Positions 22,560 to 29,684 of a stretch of DNA of 30,214 nt are shown here, in pieces (position 1 is the first letter of the stretch; every line of letters begins with the position of its first letter). Where the stretch lies: positions 1 to 30,214 of the forward strand of contig DATGYC010000255.1 in assembly GCA_035298385.1 (NCBI GenBank), read 5' to 3'. The DNA comes from DATGYC01 sp035298385. GTDB taxonomy: Bacteria; Bacillota; Sulfobacillia; Symbiobacteriales; Symbiobacteriaceae. The notes beneath the pieces were generated by a model. The model made no database searches and was not told the DNA's origin. It saw only the letters and a list, made by a program, of their open reading frames with translations. The translations under genes and the position numbers were made by a program.

Positions 22560-23783
22560 ATGGGTGAGCCCTGGGATGATGCCGAAGCGGGCGTGCTGTC
22601 AGGGCGCCCCGTCGACTCGATCTTGGCCGTGTTGGACCAGGTGGCAGACCGCTTCGCCGATCCGGCTGACCCGCTTGTACAGGAAGCCGTGCGCCAGATT
22701 CGGGAGTCGACCGGCCTAGCCGTGCCGATGATCCGTGAGGGCCTAGCTGACCAAGTAGGCCGCATTCGCGGGATCGGTTCGCTCCTGGATGCCGAACTCG
22801 GTACCCGTTATGCCCTGGACCGGTTCGTGGAGCGGGCGCCCGGTCTGTGGGGACGGGCGTGGGGGCCGGGACTTCTGACCTGTATCTTCAGCGGCAACGT
22901 GCCGGGGATCCCCGCCTTTGACATGGCCCTAGCGCTGGCCCTCAAGTCGAGCTGCTACGCGCGACCACCCCAGGCCGAGCCGCACTTCGCGAGCCTCTTC
23001 GCCCAAGCGGTCAGCGAGATCGATCCCGTCCTGGGGCGTGAGCTACATGTCTGCCGCTGGGCGCGGGAGGATCGGCAGCCCTATGAGCGGGCAGGCGGGG
23101 TGATGGCCTACGGCTCAGACCAGACGATGAGCGCGATCCGGACGATGGTTCCGCCAGGTGTGCCCTTCCTGGCCCATGGCGCCCGCCTCTCCTTCGCCGT
23201 CATTCTGCAGGAGGCGGCGACGGCTGAGACGGCCCGATACCTGGCCAAGGACGTCGCCTGGTACGATCAGCAGGGCTGTGTCTCGCCGCACGTCGCCTAC
23301 GTGGAGCGAGGCGGTGACCTCAGCCCGACCGAGTTCGCCCAGGTGGTAGGGGAGGAGTTGGCCAGACTCGCCCAAGAGTGGCCGCGGGCCAGCCTGACCA
23401 TTGAGGAAGGCGCAGCCCTGCGCCGCGAGCGGGATGCGGCCGAATGGGAGGCTGACGCCCTCTTCGCCCCGCCTGAAGGGCTGGACTGGGCCGTCATCCA
23501 CAGCGAGTCGTGCGGCTTCCAGCCCTCGCCGTTGGGCCGGTTCTTGCGGACCTACGCGGTGGATCGCTGGACCGAGGCGTTCGGCCGGCCACCGCAGCTG
23601 CTCCAGACCGTCGCCGTGGCGGGGGCGCCGGAGCGTCGACTCCTTGTCGCCGAGCAGTTCGGCGCCCTTGGCGCCTCGCGGATCGCCCAGGTGGGCGCCG
23701 TTCAGCGACTTCACCCCGTCTGGCATCACGACGGCCGTGCCACCGTGGCCGCCCTCGTCCGCTGGACGGACGTTGATCTTTAG
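22560..23783 (+). CDS. luxC: LuxC-type acyl reductase (aldehyde-forming)
   Basis: The 407-residue protein matches the LuxC acyl-CoA reductase family: SGNVPGIPAFDMALALALKS (111-130) in the nucleotide-binding part, then the catalytic Cys240 in YDQQGCVSPHVAYVE, and a C-terminal domain. It reduces an acyl group handed over by LuxE with NADPH, via a Cys thioester, to an aldehyde. The start is ATG 22560 or GTG 22551 (overlapping the luxE stop); I prefer ATG since GGGG lies directly against the GTG. The next gene, an aminotransferase, follows after 15 bases. Confidence 0.88.
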   Translation: MGEPWDDAEAGVLSGRPVDSILAVLDQVADRFADPADPLVQEAVRQIRESTGLAVPMIREGLADQVGRIRGIGSLLDAELGTRYALDRFVERAPGLWGRAWGPGLLTCIFSGNVPGIPAFDMALALALKSSCYARPPQAEPHFASLFAQAVSEIDPVLGRELHVCRWAREDRQPYERAGGVMAYGSDQTMSAIRTMVPPGVPFLAHGARLSFAVILQEAATAETARYLAKDVAWYDQQGCVSPHVAYVERGGDLSPTEFAQVVGEELARLAQEWPRASLTIEEGAALRRERDAAEWEADALFAPPEGLDWAVIHSESCGFQPSPLGRFLRTYAVDRWTEAFGRPPQLLQTVAVAGAPERRLLVAEQFGALGASRIAQVGAVQRLHPVWHHDGRATVAALVRWTDVDL

Positions 23784-23798
23784 AGGAGGCCCACTCTG

Positions 23799-25115
23799 AT
23801 GAACCTGCACGAGCGCGGCCAGCGCCATCTGCTCTTTGCGGAGAGCCGTCCGGGTCAGCCCCGGCGCCCGGTGATCATGAGCCGCGGCGAGGGCTCCACC
23901 ATCTGGGATACGGAGGGCCGGGAGTACCTGGACGCCCAGGCCGGTCTCGTCGTGACCAACATTGGTTATGGGCGCCGGGAGCTTGCTCAGGTTGCCGCCC
24001 GCCAGATGGACGAGCTGATGTACTACCATACCTACTTTCACTTCGCAAACGAGCCAGCGGTCGAGCTGGCCGCCAAGCTGGCGGAGCTGGCTCCACCGGG
24101 GCTTGAGAAGGTCGTCTACACCCTAGGTGGCGCCGAATCGGTCGAGACCTCGGTCAAGCTCGCTCGCCTCTACCAGCGGGCGAAGGGGCGCCCCCAGGGC
24201 GACAAGATCATCTGCCTGCAGAACGCCTACCACGGCAATACGATGGGCGCCCTCTCTGCGACCGGCTTTGCGGCCCACAAGGAGTACTTCGGCCCGCTCG
24301 TTCCGGGCTTCAGCCACATCACCCCGCCAGATCCATGGCTCTACCCAGATCGGACGGCGGCCCAGTTTGCGGCCGAATTGGAGCAGGTGATCCTAGCCGA
24401 AGGGCCTGAGACGTGCGCGGCCTTCCTGGCGGAGCCGATCATGGGCGTCGCTGGCATGGTCGTCCCGGTTGACGGGTACTGGCAGGCTGTACGGGCGATC
24501 TGCGACCGGTACGGCATCCTCTGGATCGCTGACGAGGTGATGACCGGCTTTGGCCGGGCGGGCGCCCAGTGGGGGCTCGATCACTGGGGTGTCGATCCGG
24601 ACGTGATCTGTACCGCCAAGGGGCTCACCTCCGGCTATCTACCGATGGGCGCCGTGATCATCCGTGATTCGATCGTCGAGGCGATTGCTGCGGCAGACCT
24701 GCCCTTCACGCATGGTTTCACCTACGCCGGCCATCCCGTCGCCTGCGCGGTGGCGCTGAAGAACATCGAGATCTATGAGGCTGAGGGGCTGGCAGGCCAT
24801 GCTGCTGCGATGGGCGAACGCCTGATTGCAGGGCTGAAGGCGACCGGGAATCCCTACTTTGGCGAGGTGCGCGGTAGGGGATTGATGGTCGGGGTTGAAC
24901 TGGTCCGGGCAGGGCGGGAGCCCTTCGCCTGTGAGCCCGGCTTCGGCTTCCGAGTCGAGGCGGGCTGCTTTGCGGCCGGGGTGATCATTGGGGTGGCGCC
25001 GTACCGGGACGCCCTGATGCTGACCCCACCGCTGGTGATCACGCCAGATGAGATCGACCGCTTGGTAGCCGTGGTGGACCGGATCGTCCGGGAAGAGGCG
25101 GAGAGATTGGCATAG
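23799..25115 (+). CDS. Class III PLP-dependent aminotransferase
   Basis: The 438-residue enzyme has the class III features: TLGGAESVETSVKLAR (phosphate and subunit contact), AYHGNTMGALSATG, LWIADEVMTGFGRAG with Asp245 for the pyridine nitrogen, and the PLP lysine Lys274 in CTAKGLTSGYLPMGA. Such enzymes move an amino group between an aldehyde or ketone and an amino donor (omega-amino acids, GABA, diamines). ATG at 23799 follows AGAGGAGG. Its place directly after LuxE- and LuxC-like genes suggests that it converts the aldehyde made by them to an amine; this is inference. The operon ends with a strong terminator 1 base after the stop. Confidence 0.93.
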   Translation: MNLHERGQRHLLFAESRPGQPRRPVIMSRGEGSTIWDTEGREYLDAQAGLVVTNIGYGRRELAQVAARQMDELMYYHTYFHFANEPAVELAAKLAELAPPGLEKVVYTLGGAESVETSVKLARLYQRAKGRPQGDKIICLQNAYHGNTMGALSATGFAAHKEYFGPLVPGFSHITPPDPWLYPDRTAAQFAAELEQVILAEGPETCAAFLAEPIMGVAGMVVPVDGYWQAVRAICDRYGILWIADEVMTGFGRAGAQWGLDHWGVDPDVICTAKGLTSGYLPMGAVIIRDSIVEAIAAADLPFTHGFTYAGHPVACAVALKNIEIYEAEGLAGHAAAMGERLIAGLKATGNPYFGEVRGRGLMVGVELVRAGREPFACEPGFGFRVEAGCFAAGVIIGVAPYRDALMLTPPLVITPDEIDRLVAVVDRIVREEAERLA

Positions 25116-25151
25116 AACTGGGCGCCCCCTGCAAGGGGCGCCCAGTTTTTT
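25116..25151 (+). terminator. Intrinsic terminator of the que/lux/aminotransferase operon (GGGCGCCC type)
   Basis: A 13-bp perfect stem (AACTGGGCGCCCC at 25116-25128 with GGGGCGCCCAGTT at 25135-25147), 6-base loop, T6 run ending at 25151. Confidence 0.95.
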
Positions 25152-25203
25152 ACAGGCATGTCATTTAGATGGTCTAGGAGAGTAGGCTTGCCCATAAGAT
25201 CGA

Positions 25204-25413
25204 TTAGCGGTCAGGATGGACGGTTTGGGCTAATGCAAGGACCTCGGCACGCCTGTACCGGCGCTGAGCCTTCTGCGTGTTTCCTACCTTGAAGACCCGA
25301 AGACGGCCCCCACAGACATAGGTCCACAAGCCATCGATCGATTCAGATAGAAGCAACGTGTGAGCCGGCACTCCCAGCAGCCGCGCTGCCTCGGTGCTAC
25401 TGATTAGATCCAA
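25204..25413 (-). CDS. Small HTH/excisionase-like protein, paralogue A
   Basis: The 69-residue protein begins with a TTG at 25413 behind AGAGGTGAG. Its first 20 residues (ISSTEAARLLGVPAHTL) form a MerR/excisionase-type helix-turn-helix; then comes a wing (DGLWTYVCGGRLRVFKV) and a basic helix (AQRRYRRAEVLALAQT). It is a clear paralogue of the gene at 25537-25746: both share xISxxEAARLLG, a DG-x-W wing, RLRV and RRY-x-x-x-EV. It probably binds DNA. TTG start use is uncommon in this window. No integrase or phage gene is adjacent. Confidence 0.75.
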   Translation of the reverse strand: MDLISSTEAARLLGVPAHTLLLSESIDGLWTYVCGGRLRVFKVGNTQKAQRRYRRAEVLALAQTVHPDR

Positions 25414-25445
25414 AAGATCTCACCTCTATCAAGGGAGGACTCTGT

Positions 25446-25703
25446 ATGGTGGTCTGGCTAACTTTGGGGGTTTCGTTCCTCTCCGTGGCGACTGCTGGGC
25501 TCCAATGCTACAAGGTCTGGTTGGAGGTGAGGGGAGTTAGGGCCCATGATTCAATCGCCAGGCCAATCGCTCTACCTCTTGCAGGCTGTACCGCCGCTGG
25601 CGTTGCACCCCGCGATACAGGTACCAAACCCGGAGTCGCTCTCCGTACAGACAGCACCACCGCCCATCCGGAGTCTCATACCGCTCCAAGATCCCCCGAC
25701 TAA
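25446..25703 (+). CDS. Possible small membrane protein overlapping paralogue B antisense
   Basis: An 85-codon frame starts at ATG 25446 with AGGGAGGA 8 bases upstream and encodes an N-terminal hydrophobic helix (VVWLTLGVSFLSVATAGLQC). From 25537 on it is antisense to the HTH gene, and this part has low-complexity composition. Good ribosome site and helix argue for a real gene; the antisense tail and lack of a visible promoter argue against. The hairpin at 25807-25840 could terminate such a plus-strand transcript. Confidence 0.35.
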   Translation: MVVWLTLGVSFLSVATAGLQCYKVWLEVRGVRAHDSIARPIALPLAGCTAAGVAPRDTGTKPGVALRTDSTTAHPESHTAPRSPD

Positions 25704-25746
25704 GGCCCAGCAACCGTGCTGCCTCTGCCATCGTGATCCACTTCAT
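25537..25746 (-). CDS. Small HTH/excisionase-like protein, paralogue B
   Basis: The 69-residue protein starts at ATG 25746, 8 bases after AGAGGTG (a GTG at 25758 is in frame but inside the site). It has a MerR/excisionase-type helix-turn-helix (WITMAEAARLLGLSRGILER), a wing (DGRWCCLYGERLRVWYLYRG) and a C-terminal basic helix (RQRRYSLQEVERLAWRL). It has the same length as the 25204-25413 protein and matches it along its whole length. The two genes lie 123 bases apart on the same strand and may be co-transcribed. The likely role is DNA binding; targets unknown. Confidence 0.78.
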   Translation of the reverse strand: MKWITMAEAARLLGLSRGILERYETPDGRWCCLYGERLRVWYLYRGVQRQRRYSLQEVERLAWRLNHGP

Positions 25747-25806
25747 TGCACCGAACACCTCTTCTACGCCTGAGCATTCCCCCTTTTCTTCCCTCTAAAC
25801 ATAACG

Positions 25807-25840
25807 AAGACCGAGCGCCACTTCTGCGGCGCTCGGTCTT
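25807..25840 (+). terminator. Hairpin upstream of the opp genes
   Basis: A 13-bp perfect stem (AAGACCGAGCGCC at 25807-25819 with GGCGCTCGGTCTT at 25828-25840), 8-base loop, short tail TGC. No well-supported plus-strand gene ends before it, so it either ends the small transcript from 25446 or insulates the opp promoter region. Confidence 0.6.
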
Positions 25841-25928
25841 TGCATAAAGATACGAAAATCGAATCAACGGTCTTGGATCGCATAAATAAAAATTTACTAC
25901 CGTGCATCTTATGGACCTAGAAGGATAT

Positions 25929-25975
25929 TTGATTCTTCGTAACGTATTCGAAATATAGCTTCACTGTGTTGAAGC
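25929..25975 (+). promoter_or_regulatory. Probable promoter/leader region of oppA
   Basis: The AT-rich stretch 25850-25960 holds TTGATT (25929-25934) and TATAGC (25954-25959) at a long 19-base spacing. The inverted repeat GCTTCA-N6-TGAAGC (25958-25975) follows at the likely transcript start and could be an operator or an mRNA-end hairpin. Confidence 0.4.
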
Positions 25976-26003
25976 GAGAGAGATCATCAGAGGAGGAATC
26001 ACC

Positions 26004-27695
26004 ATGAACCGGAAGCCCCTCGTAGCCGGTATGGCTTCCCTCATGGTCCTTGCGCTGCTCGCTGGTTGCACCAGCAAGCAGTCCGGGACCACGACGGAGC
26101 CGACCAAGACCGACACGCCTAAGGTGAACAAGGTCCTGCGCTACAACGCTGGCGCTGACTTTGCCACCCTGGATCCGGCCCTGATGAGCGACCTCGTCTC
26201 CTTCACTGCCATCACCCCGCTGACTGAGGGCTTGATGCGGCAGACCGAGAAGGGCCTGGTGCCCGGTCTGGCCAAGGAGTACAAGATGAACGCGGACGGC
26301 ACGGTCTACACCTTCACCCTGCGTGACGGCCTTAAGTGGTCGAATGGTGAGCCGATGACCGCCGAGGACTTCGTCTACTCCTGGACCCGCGCCCTGAGCC
26401 CGGAGACTGCTGCTGACTACGCCTACCAGCTCTACTACATCAAGGGCGGTGAGGAGCTCAACAGCGTCGCCAAGAAGAAGAAGGAGGGCGACAAGGAGGT
26501 TGACAACCCCAACTACGCCAAGGAGCTGGAGGCTGCCACCAAGGCTCTGGGCGTGAAGGCTGTCAACGCCAACACCCTTGAGGTCACCCTCAAGGCGCCG
26601 ACCCCCTACTTCCTCGACCTGACCGCCTTCCCGACCCTCCTGCCGGTCAACAAGAAGATCGTTGAGGGCAGCAAGGACTGGGCGAACAAGGCCGAGACCT
26701 TCATCGGCGCTGGCCCGTTCAAGATTGCCAAGTGGGAGGCCAAGAAGGAGCTCGTTCTCGAGCCCAACCCCTACTACTACGACAAGAGCAAGATCAAGCT
26801 CTCCCAGATCGTGTACTACATGATCGAGGAGCAGGGGACCGCTCTGCAGCTGCTGGAGTCCGGCGGCCTTGAGGTCATGGACGCCCCGCCTGGTGCTGAG
26901 ATCCCCCGCCTGACCAAGGAGAACAAGCTCGGCAAGGCGCCGTCCTACGGCACCTACTACTACCTGCTCAACACCTCCAAGGCCCCCTTCAACGACGTTC
27001 GCGTGCGTAAGGCCTTCGCGATGGCCATCGACCGCAAGTCGATCGTTGAGAACGTGACCAAGGGCGGCCAGATCCCGGCCTACGCCCTCGTTGCGCCGGG
27101 CGCCACCGATCCCGTCGCCAAGAAGGACTACCGCGAGGCCGGTGGCAACTACTTCAAGGAGGACCTCGCTGAGGCCAAGAAGCTCCTTGCTGAGGCCGGC
27201 TACCCCGAGGGCAAGGGCTTCCCCGCTGCCGAGATCATCTACAACACCAACGAGACCCACAAGGCGGTCTCCGAGGCCCTGATCGAGATGTGGAAGAAGA
27301 ACCTCGGCATCACCGAGCTGAAGGCCACCAACATGGAGTTCAAGACCCTGCTCGACAAGCGCAAGAGCGGTGAGTACACCATCTCCCGTGCTGGCTGGTT
27401 CGGCGACTACCTCGACCCGATGACCTACCTTGATATGTGGCTGACCGGCGGCGGTAACAACGACGCCCACTGGTCCAACAAGGAGTACGACGCCCTGATC
27501 AAGACGGCCCAGACGACCACCGACGTCAAGGCTCGCTTCGAGGCCATGCACAAGGCCGAGGGGATCGCCATGAACGACATGATCATCACGCCGCTCTACT
27601 ACTACACCAACCTGTATGTCCAGTCCGACAAGGTGACCGGTGTCTACCGGAACGCCCTGGGCATCACCGACTTCTCCTTCGCGGATCTCAAGTAG
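26004..27695 (+). CDS. oppA: Oligopeptide ABC transporter substrate-binding lipoprotein (OppA/DppA family)
   Basis: The 563-residue protein has a lipoprotein signal peptide with lipobox LLAGC (Cys22), a short threonine-rich spacer and the family 5 solute-binding fold: VLRYNAGADFATLDPALMSD, TPLTEGLMRQTEKGLVPGLA, FTLRDGLKWSNGEPMTAEDF, VRKAFAMAIDRKSIVENVTK. It captures peptides outside the cell and hands them to OppBC. Codon use is very uniform (AAG, GAG, CTC, GGC), as in highly expressed genes. ATG at 26004 follows GAGGAGGA. A 16-bp hairpin follows it before oppB. Peptide length preference is not deducible. Confidence 0.96.
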   Translation: MNRKPLVAGMASLMVLALLAGCTSKQSGTTTEPTKTDTPKVNKVLRYNAGADFATLDPALMSDLVSFTAITPLTEGLMRQTEKGLVPGLAKEYKMNADGTVYTFTLRDGLKWSNGEPMTAEDFVYSWTRALSPETAADYAYQLYYIKGGEELNSVAKKKKEGDKEVDNPNYAKELEAATKALGVKAVNANTLEVTLKAPTPYFLDLTAFPTLLPVNKKIVEGSKDWANKAETFIGAGPFKIAKWEAKKELVLEPNPYYYDKSKIKLSQIVYYMIEEQGTALQLLESGGLEVMDAPPGAEIPRLTKENKLGKAPSYGTYYYLLNTSKAPFNDVRVRKAFAMAIDRKSIVENVTKGGQIPAYALVAPGATDPVAKKDYREAGGNYFKEDLAEAKKLLAEAGYPEGKGFPAAEIIYNTNETHKAVSEALIEMWKKNLGITELKATNMEFKTLLDKRKSGEYTISRAGWFGDYLDPMTYLDMWLTGGGNNDAHWSNKEYDALIKTAQTTTDVKARFEAMHKAEGIAMNDMIITPLYYYTNLYVQSDKVTGVYRNALGITDFSFADLK

Positions 27696-27707
27696 TTCAC
27701 AGCCCCG

Positions 27708-27748
27708 GTGCCGGAGGTAGCACCAGTGCTACCTCCGGCACTTCCCTT
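27708..27748 (+). terminator. Intercistronic hairpin between oppA and oppB
   Basis: A 16-bp perfect stem (GTGCCGGAGGTAGCAC at 27708-27723 with its complement at 27726-27741), tail TTCCCTT. The weak tail suggests partial termination or 3' protection of the oppA message, giving more OppA than permease. Confidence 0.8.
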
Positions 27749-27783
27749 CTTAGTCCAGCCTCCAGGGGAGGATGCATTCGATT

Positions 27784-28728
27784 ATGGTGCGCTACTTGGG
27801 CCGTCGGCTCTTCTCGAACCTGTTGACTGTTTGGCTGATTGCGACGCTGACCTTCGGCATCATGCATACGATTCCGGGTGATCCCTTCACCTCGGAGAAG
27901 ACGCTCCCCGAAGCGGTACTCCTCAACCTGAAGGAGAAGTACCATCTGAACGATCCCTTGCCTAAGCAGTACATCACTTACCTTGGAAATGTCGCCCGCT
28001 GGGACCTGGGCCCCTCGTTCGCCCAGAAGGGCCGTTCGGTAAATGAGATCATCAATCAGGGCTTCCCCGTCTCTGCTCGGGTCGGCGGTGCAGCGATCCT
28101 TGTCGCTCTGCTGATCGGCATTCCGCTGGGGGCACTGGCTGCTCTCTTCCGGGACAAATGGCCAGACCACTTTGTGACGGTGCTGACCACAATTGGTATC
28201 TCCCAGCCGGGCTTTATTATCGCAACGTTGCTCCAGTACTTTGTCGCCGTCAAACTTAAATTGTTGCCGGTAGCGCTTTGGAGTGACCAGTGGAAGGTGC
28301 CAGGGGACGGCTGGAAGTTTGCTGTGCTGCCAGTCATTGCCCTCTCCTTCTTCCCGCTCGCTTACTTTGCTCGCCTGGTGCGCTCCAACATGCTGGAGGT
28401 CCTGAACCAGGACTACATGCGGACCGCTCGGGCCAAGGGCTTGCCGCGTCTGACGGTCATTATCAAGCACGGCCTGCGCAACGCTCTCCTCTCGGTGATC
28501 ACGGTTCTGGCGCCGCTGGCGGCCGGCATTCTGACCGGCTCGCTCGTCATCGAGCGAATCTTCGCCATTCCGGGGCTTGGCAAGGAGTTCACCACCTCGA
28601 TCTTCAACCGCGACTACACGGTGATCATGGGCGTGACGGTCTTCTACGCCGTCCTGATCGTCACGTTCAACCTAGCGGTAGACGTGCTTTACACCGTCGT
28701 CGACCCGCGGATCCAGATCGCGGACTAG
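27784..28728 (+). CDS. oppB: Oligopeptide ABC transporter permease OppB/DppB
   Basis: The 314-residue integral membrane protein has an N-terminal helix (LLTVWLIATLTFGIMHTIPG), the DppB-type GDPF segment, four to five further helices and the EAA loop DYMRTARAKGLPRLTVIIKH that contacts the ATPases. It forms half of the peptide channel. The start is ATG 27784; an ATG at 27772 lies directly against GGGGAGG (27765-27771) and is too close. It follows oppA after a hairpin and precedes oppC by 18 bases. Confidence 0.95.
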   Translation: MVRYLGRRLFSNLLTVWLIATLTFGIMHTIPGDPFTSEKTLPEAVLLNLKEKYHLNDPLPKQYITYLGNVARWDLGPSFAQKGRSVNEIINQGFPVSARVGGAAILVALLIGIPLGALAALFRDKWPDHFVTVLTTIGISQPGFIIATLLQYFVAVKLKLLPVALWSDQWKVPGDGWKFAVLPVIALSFFPLAYFARLVRSNMLEVLNQDYMRTARAKGLPRLTVIIKHGLRNALLSVITVLAPLAAGILTGSLVIERIFAIPGLGKEFTTSIFNRDYTVIMGVTVFYAVLIVTFNLAVDVLYTVVDPRIQIAD

Positions 28729-28746
28729 GGAGGGGGAGCGCTAGAG

Positions 28747-29673
28747 ATGTCTGTACCAAACGTCAACCTGGACTTCACACCCGTCGCGCGCAAGCCAGGC
28801 GAAGTGGAGAAGATCGTTCGACCCTCCCGCACCTTCTGGCAGGATGCACGGTCCAAGCTGTTCCGTCATCCGATCGGCATGTCCGGCCTAGTCTTGGTCA
28901 TCGTGATCTGCCTGATCGCGGTCTTCGGCCCGATGCTGACGAAGGTCTCCTACTCCGACCAGGATTTGACCAAGACCTACCTTGACATGGGGTCGCCCGG
29001 CTATCTCTTCGGCACGGACAACCTCGGACGCGACGTGCTGATCCGGCTCCTCTACGGCGCCCGGATCTCGCTGATCGTCGGCATTGTCTCCACGGCGATC
29101 TCGCTGGCGATTGGCATCACCTTCGGCGCCACGTCCGGCTACCTGGGTGGGCGGGTCGACAACCTGATGATGCGCTTCGTTGAGGTCATGGCTGCGGTTC
29201 CCGAACTGCTCTACATGATCCTGATCTCTCAGGTGATGCCGGGCGGCCTGACGACGATCCTGATCGTCATTGGCGCTACCTCCTGGCTGAACATGGCCCG
29301 ACTGGTGCGCGGTGAGGTGCTGACCCTGAAGGAGCGCGAGTTCGTTCTTGCCTCGCGCACGATGGGGACGAAGCCGCTCTGGATCATTCTGCGTCATCTG
29401 GTGCCGAACGCGATGGGCGCCATCATCGTCCAGGCGACGATCGGCATTCCGCAGGCGATCTTCTTCGAGTCCTTCCTCTCCTTCATCGGCCTGGGCGTTT
29501 CGGCCCCGCAGGCCTCTTGGGGCATGATGGCCGCCGAAGCGCTCGCCGGCATCAGGTCCTTCCCCCACCTGCTCTTCTTGCCGGCCGCGGCGATCGGCAT
29601 CACCCTCCTGGCCTTCCAGTTCTTCGGCCAGGGCCTGCGTGACGCACTCGATCCGCGGATCCAGAGTAAGTAG
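28747..29673 (+). CDS. oppC: Oligopeptide ABC transporter permease OppC/DppC
   Basis: The 308-residue permease has a cytoplasmic N-terminal tail (about 1-45), a first helix (GLVLVIVICLIAVFGPML), the family segment FGTDNLGRDVLIRLLYGARI, several helices and the EAA loop REFVLASRTMGTKPLWIILR. It pairs with OppB to form the channel. ATG at 28747 follows AGGGAGGGGGAG. The ATPase gene starts 11 bases after the stop. Confidence 0.96.
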   Translation: MSVPNVNLDFTPVARKPGEVEKIVRPSRTFWQDARSKLFRHPIGMSGLVLVIVICLIAVFGPMLTKVSYSDQDLTKTYLDMGSPGYLFGTDNLGRDVLIRLLYGARISLIVGIVSTAISLAIGITFGATSGYLGGRVDNLMMRFVEVMAAVPELLYMILISQVMPGGLTTILIVIGATSWLNMARLVRGEVLTLKEREFVLASRTMGTKPLWIILRHLVPNAMGAIIVQATIGIPQAIFFESFLSFIGLGVSAPQASWGMMAAEALAGIRSFPHLLFLPAAAIGITLLAFQFFGQGLRDALDPRIQSK

Positions 29674-29684
29674 GAGGCCCGGCT

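Noticed and set aside
23115..24041. Minus-strand open frame (308 codons) across luxC and the aminotransferase
   Set aside because: Shadow of two clear plus-strand enzymes; spans their junction and has no ribosome site.
25917..27551. Long open frame antisense to oppA (544 codons)
   Set aside because: It mirrors the strongly biased codons of oppA, gives a leucine/valine/glycine-rich low-complexity product and has no ribosome site. It is a composition artefact.
28888..29568. Minus-strand open frame antisense to oppC
   Set aside because: Arginine/histidine/aspartate-rich shadow of a permease gene; no start signal.
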